A stretch of DNA of 55,428 bases, from NCBI RefSeq assembly GCF_000817785.2, contig NZ_JTCM02000037.1, positions 1 to 55,428 on the forward strand. The letters are read 5' to 3'. Below, one piece after another: positions 52,747 through 55,428 of this stretch (position 1 is its first letter; each line of letters opens with the position of its first letter). The notes under the pieces were generated by a model. That model searched no databases and was not told where the DNA came from. It saw nothing but the letters and a program-made list of their open reading frames with translations. A program made the position numbers and the translations under genes. This DNA comes from Hassallia byssoidea VB512170. Its GTDB lineage: Bacteria > Cyanobacteriota > Cyanobacteriia > Cyanobacteriales > Nostocaceae.

Positions 52747-53601
52747 TTACAATGCGTCTCGATATACCTTTGGTGTTGTTTTGGTATGTTCGCGAAACAC
52801 TCTGGTAAAATGACTTTGACTTTGAAAGCCGACTTGGTGACAGATTTCTACAAGTGTCAATTCCCGTATATGCAATAATTGCTTTGCTTTATCTATTCGG
52901 CATTTCATCACATATTGATGCGGTGTCAAACCTGTAGATTGCTTGAATAAACTAGCAAAATAATGCGGACTCATCTGCACTGAAGCCGCAACCTCAGCTA
53001 AAGTTAAATTGTGGTCTAAATGTTCATTGATGTAATTTACAGCTTCCCTTAATCTATACTTGGGTAAACCACCTGTATAGTTTTTAATCTGCTGTTGGCG
53101 TGCAGAATATCGCCTCAATAAATGCACTGAGAGCGCAGTTGCCATCGATTCTACATAAAGCCGACTGTCAGCGCCGGATGCTTCTAACTCAGCTTTTAAT
53201 GCCAATCCCATATGCTGAATTAAGGGGTCGCGTATGTGCCACTGCGGTACAATTTCGATATTATCTGCATCCACAGATTCACAAGCAACACGGTTAAAAA
53301 TTGCAGGTTCAAGAAATAGTTCAACTAATGGAACTTCCCGATCAATCTGTGTCCTGGGGAAAGGTTGCGAAGCCGGGATAATGGCAATATCACCCTTGGC
53401 ATAATCCACTTGCTGCCAACTTTCGTTTAACATATAGCTGGCACGAAAATTATCAAGAGCAATAACAATAAAGTGCTGACCCATGTAAATTTCCGGCATT
53501 TCGTCAGCAGGTTCTATTTCATAGAGGAGGTTCAAGCCTTCCCATCCTGCCTCAAAGCTGGAAAGGAGGTGTAAGTGTTCGGGAGGTTCGTTGTTAGACA
53601 C
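52747..53601 (-). CDS. AraC family transcriptional regulator
   Basis: A 284-residue regulator. The C-terminal about 100 residues hold two HTH motifs: LTLAEVAASVQMSPHYFASL then FKQSTGLTPHQYVMKCRIDK, followed by LVEICHQVGFQSQSHFTRVF and REHTKTTPKVYR. The N-terminal about 180 residues form a probable cupin-like sensing domain. It is divergent from tldD by about 130 bp. Ligand and targets unknown. Confidence 0.92.
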   Translation of the reverse strand: MSNNEPPEHLHLLSSFEAGWEGLNLLYEIEPADEMPEIYMGQHFIVIALDNFRASYMLNESWQQVDYAKGDIAIIPASQPFPRTQIDREVPLVELFLEPAIFNRVACESVDADNIEIVPQWHIRDPLIQHMGLALKAELEASGADSRLYVESMATALSVHLLRRYSARQQQIKNYTGGLPKYRLREAVNYINEHLDHNLTLAEVAASVQMSPHYFASLFKQSTGLTPHQYVMKCRIDKAKQLLHIRELTLVEICHQVGFQSQSHFTRVFREHTKTTPKVYRDAL

Positions 53602-53731
53602 GGCTAAAGTCGGCTTTGATGATTTATATCGCGTGCTTGAGCGGCTTGTCGCTAGGATAATGCGTATATAAGTCTAAAAATCATCCACTATTTGAATATC
53701 TGTAAATAGATCGTTAAACAAAACCGATATT

Positions 53732-55126
53732 ATGCATTCCCAACTTACCGATGCCCAAAATTTGCTTTCTGACTTGATTGCCCGTTACTCATCTAGAGTA
53801 GATTATCTCATGATTCGCCTGGAAGAAGCAGAAGATACTGATATTTTGTTACGTGGCGATAAAGTAGAAACCCTAAGCGTTGGTATTTCAATTGGCGGAC
53901 AAATTCGCGCTTGTTATAAAGGTGGCTGGGGTTTAAGTAGTTTTAACCAGTTAGCGACAATTAAAGACCGCATAGAAGAAGCGATCGCCGCAGCGCGGAT
54001 GGTTGGTGATGAAGAAACTATACTTGCCCCGATTGATGCAGTACAAGCGATATGCACTTTACCGCTTACAGGTACTGACCCGCGAAAAATTTCCCTGGTG
54101 GAGAAAAAACAATTGTGCGATCGCTACACCGATTTACTCAAAAGCGCTGACCATCGCATCACCACGACTTCAGTTAGCTATGGTGACAGTTCCCAAAGAA
54201 TCATCCTTGCCACTTCCGAAGGCACTTTAATTGAGCAATCTTGGGTGGATATGGAAATGCGCTTTGCCGCTACCGCTAAAGACGGCGAAACTGTGCAAAC
54301 TGGTAGGGAAACCACCGGCTCTCGTAAAGCTTATGAAGATTTAACACATTTGGATGAACAAGTCAAGAGTGCCGCTCAAAGGGCAGTAGCTGCTTTATCT
54401 CTGCCATCAGTCAAAGGTAATACTTACACCGTGGTGATTGACCCGATTCTCACCGGGTTATTTGTCCACGAAGCCTTTGGACATCTTTCTGAGGCAGATA
54501 TGGCTTACGAAAATCCAGATTTGCTGGAAGTAATGACTATTGGTCGGCGGTTTGGTGCAAAAGAGTTGCAAATTTTTGATGGTGCTGCACCTCAGGGACA
54601 TCGCGGTAGTTATTTTTACGATGACGAAGGCACACCTGCTACTACTACCCAACTGATTAAAGATGGCGTTTTGGTGGGACGTTTGCATTCTCGCGAAACC
54701 GCCGGCAAATTAGACGAAGCGCCTACAGGTAATGCCCGTTGTCTCAATTATCACTTTTCGCCAATTGTGCGGATGACGAATACCTGGATTGAAAGGGGTA
54801 AAACGCCAGTAGAAGATTTATTTACTGATATCAAAGAGGGAGTGTACGCCCGTAATTGGCTGGGGGGAATGACAAACGGGGAAATGTTCACCTTTAGCGC
54901 TGGGGAAGCGTGGATGATTAGAAATGGCAAAATTGCCGAACCGGTGCGGGATGTGACGCTTTCGGGTAATGTTTTTCAAACTTTAGCAGATATAGAAGCG
55001 ATCGGTGATGACTTTTACTGGGATGAGTCCGGTGGTTGTGGTAAAGGCGGACAAGATGGTTTACCTGTCGGTTGTGGTGGACCAAGTTTAAGAATACGTG
55101 ATGTGGTGGTTGGGGGGGAAGCTTAA
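53732..55126 (+). CDS. tldD: TldD-type metalloprotease
   Basis: A 464-residue protein of the TldD/PmbA family. The zinc motif HEAFGH is in VHEAFGHLSEADMAYE (about 246), with the other ligand (Cys) in the C-terminal GGCGKGGQDGLPVGCGGPSL. Domains: N-terminal (about 1-220) fold, then the metalloprotease part. TldD works with TldE (PmbA) to trim peptides such as microcin precursors; the partner may lie just beyond the window. Starts MHSQLTDAQ. Confidence 0.93.
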   Translation: MHSQLTDAQNLLSDLIARYSSRVDYLMIRLEEAEDTDILLRGDKVETLSVGISIGGQIRACYKGGWGLSSFNQLATIKDRIEEAIAAARMVGDEETILAPIDAVQAICTLPLTGTDPRKISLVEKKQLCDRYTDLLKSADHRITTTSVSYGDSSQRIILATSEGTLIEQSWVDMEMRFAATAKDGETVQTGRETTGSRKAYEDLTHLDEQVKSAAQRAVAALSLPSVKGNTYTVVIDPILTGLFVHEAFGHLSEADMAYENPDLLEVMTIGRRFGAKELQIFDGAAPQGHRGSYFYDDEGTPATTTQLIKDGVLVGRLHSRETAGKLDEAPTGNARCLNYHFSPIVRMTNTWIERGKTPVEDLFTDIKEGVYARNWLGGMTNGEMFTFSAGEAWMIRNGKIAEPVRDVTLSGNVFQTLADIEAIGDDFYWDESGGCGKGGQDGLPVGCGGPSLRIRDVVVGGEA

Positions 55127-55331
55127 TTAAGTTAAGAGTTAGGAGTTAGGAGTTAGGAGTTAGGAGTTGGGAGTTAAGTAGTTCAACATTAAAAAACATC
55201 AAATGTAGTAGCGTGACTTGCCTAAAATGTTGCAAAAAAAATTTGTAGGTTGAGGGTAAGTAACTGTAACTTAATATCTAACCAAATCTCCCATTTATCC
55301 TCATATTTGGGTAATCCAACACCAAGATCCT
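55127..55331. other. Spacer after tldD with a heptamer array
   Basis: Opens with tandem AGTTAGG / GAGTTAGG units (55134-55175). The rest is AT-rich with no gene or clear hairpin. A pmbA-type gene is not seen on this side of the array. Confidence 0.5.
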
Positions 55332-55428
55332 GTCGTTTATTGAATTTGGGCAGTCGTTTATTGAATTTGGGCAGTCGTTTATTGAATTTGGGCAGTCGTT
55401 TATTGAATTTGGGCAGTCGTTTATTGAA
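55332..55428. repeat. 21-bp tandem repeat array, cut by the window edge
   Basis: GTCGTTTATTGAATTTGGGCA repeats four times exactly (55332-55415) plus 13 bp. The unit is 21 bp, a multiple of three, and stays open in four of the six frames, for example as SFIEFGQ on the plus strand and FNKRLPK on the minus strand. The array may continue beyond the window. Confidence 0.9.

Noticed and set aside
55332-55428. Possible CRISPR array at the edge
   Set aside because: Units of 21 bp are contiguous with no spacers.

Overview
The window is a stretch of cyanobacterial chromosome, most likely from a filamentous or Chroococcidiopsis-like species. The evidence is the HIP1 octamer GCGATCGC recurring throughout, arrays of heptanucleotide short tandem repeats, interspersed hairpin repeats between genes, and cyanobacterial signature genes: menG, a long-form HPF/lrtA, DUF2555 beside coaBC, CHAT-TPR and DUF445. 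The genus cannot be fixed from the sequence alone. No tRNA, rRNA, CRISPR array or intact transposase was seen.

Left part (1-14 kb): a 79-nt hairpin element at the window edge, a small conserved protein, a Crp/Fnr regulator, a DUF4383 membrane protein, and a tight minus-strand operon (NUDIX, SRPBCC, DoxX). Then come a small membrane protein, a Cys-rich small protein followed by a multiply frameshifted hemerythrin gene, an AT-rich SAM methyltransferase, an ATP-grasp ligase with an uncertain start, isoaspartyl peptidase, a PhyH dioxygenase and HflX.

Centre (14-34 kb): galE, a GH1/RmlD fusion and a glycosyltransferase/UDP-galactopyranose-mutase fusion lie on one strand and together suggest synthesis and transfer of galactofuranose. 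An approximately 1 kb non-coding region follows, then purH, an esterase, DUF2555, coaBC, a large secreted CHAT-TPR protein carrying an in-frame repeat insertion, an EGY-like site-2 protease, a GHL10-type glycosidase, and a TetR regulator with three near-identical palindromic operators facing a decayed DsrE-like gene and an intact PNPOx-like gene.

Right part (34-55 kb): a truncated N-terminal module, a secreted protein with two duplicated domains, a gamma-glutamylcyclotransferase-like protein, a selenium-binding protein, lrtA/hpf, lipB and an SDR. An amino-acid ABC transporter follows, with its ATPase divergent from a solute-binding/permease fusion, then a lipoprotein nuclease, a ferritin-like protein and an overlooked 45-residue membrane protein. 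A gene graveyard at 48.1-49.1 kb holds a thioesterase fragment, a broken ORF and the second copy of the hairpin element. The window closes with menG, DUF445, a pentapeptide-repeat protein, a ferric-reductase-like membrane protein, an AraC regulator, tldD and a 21-bp tandem array.

The most unusual items are the two hairpin elements with compensatory changes in their arms (one flanked by a 12-bp direct repeat in a broken ORF), the fused Galf enzymes, and a family of palindromic hairpins that sits preferentially between convergent genes. No complete new defence or mobile system was recognised.
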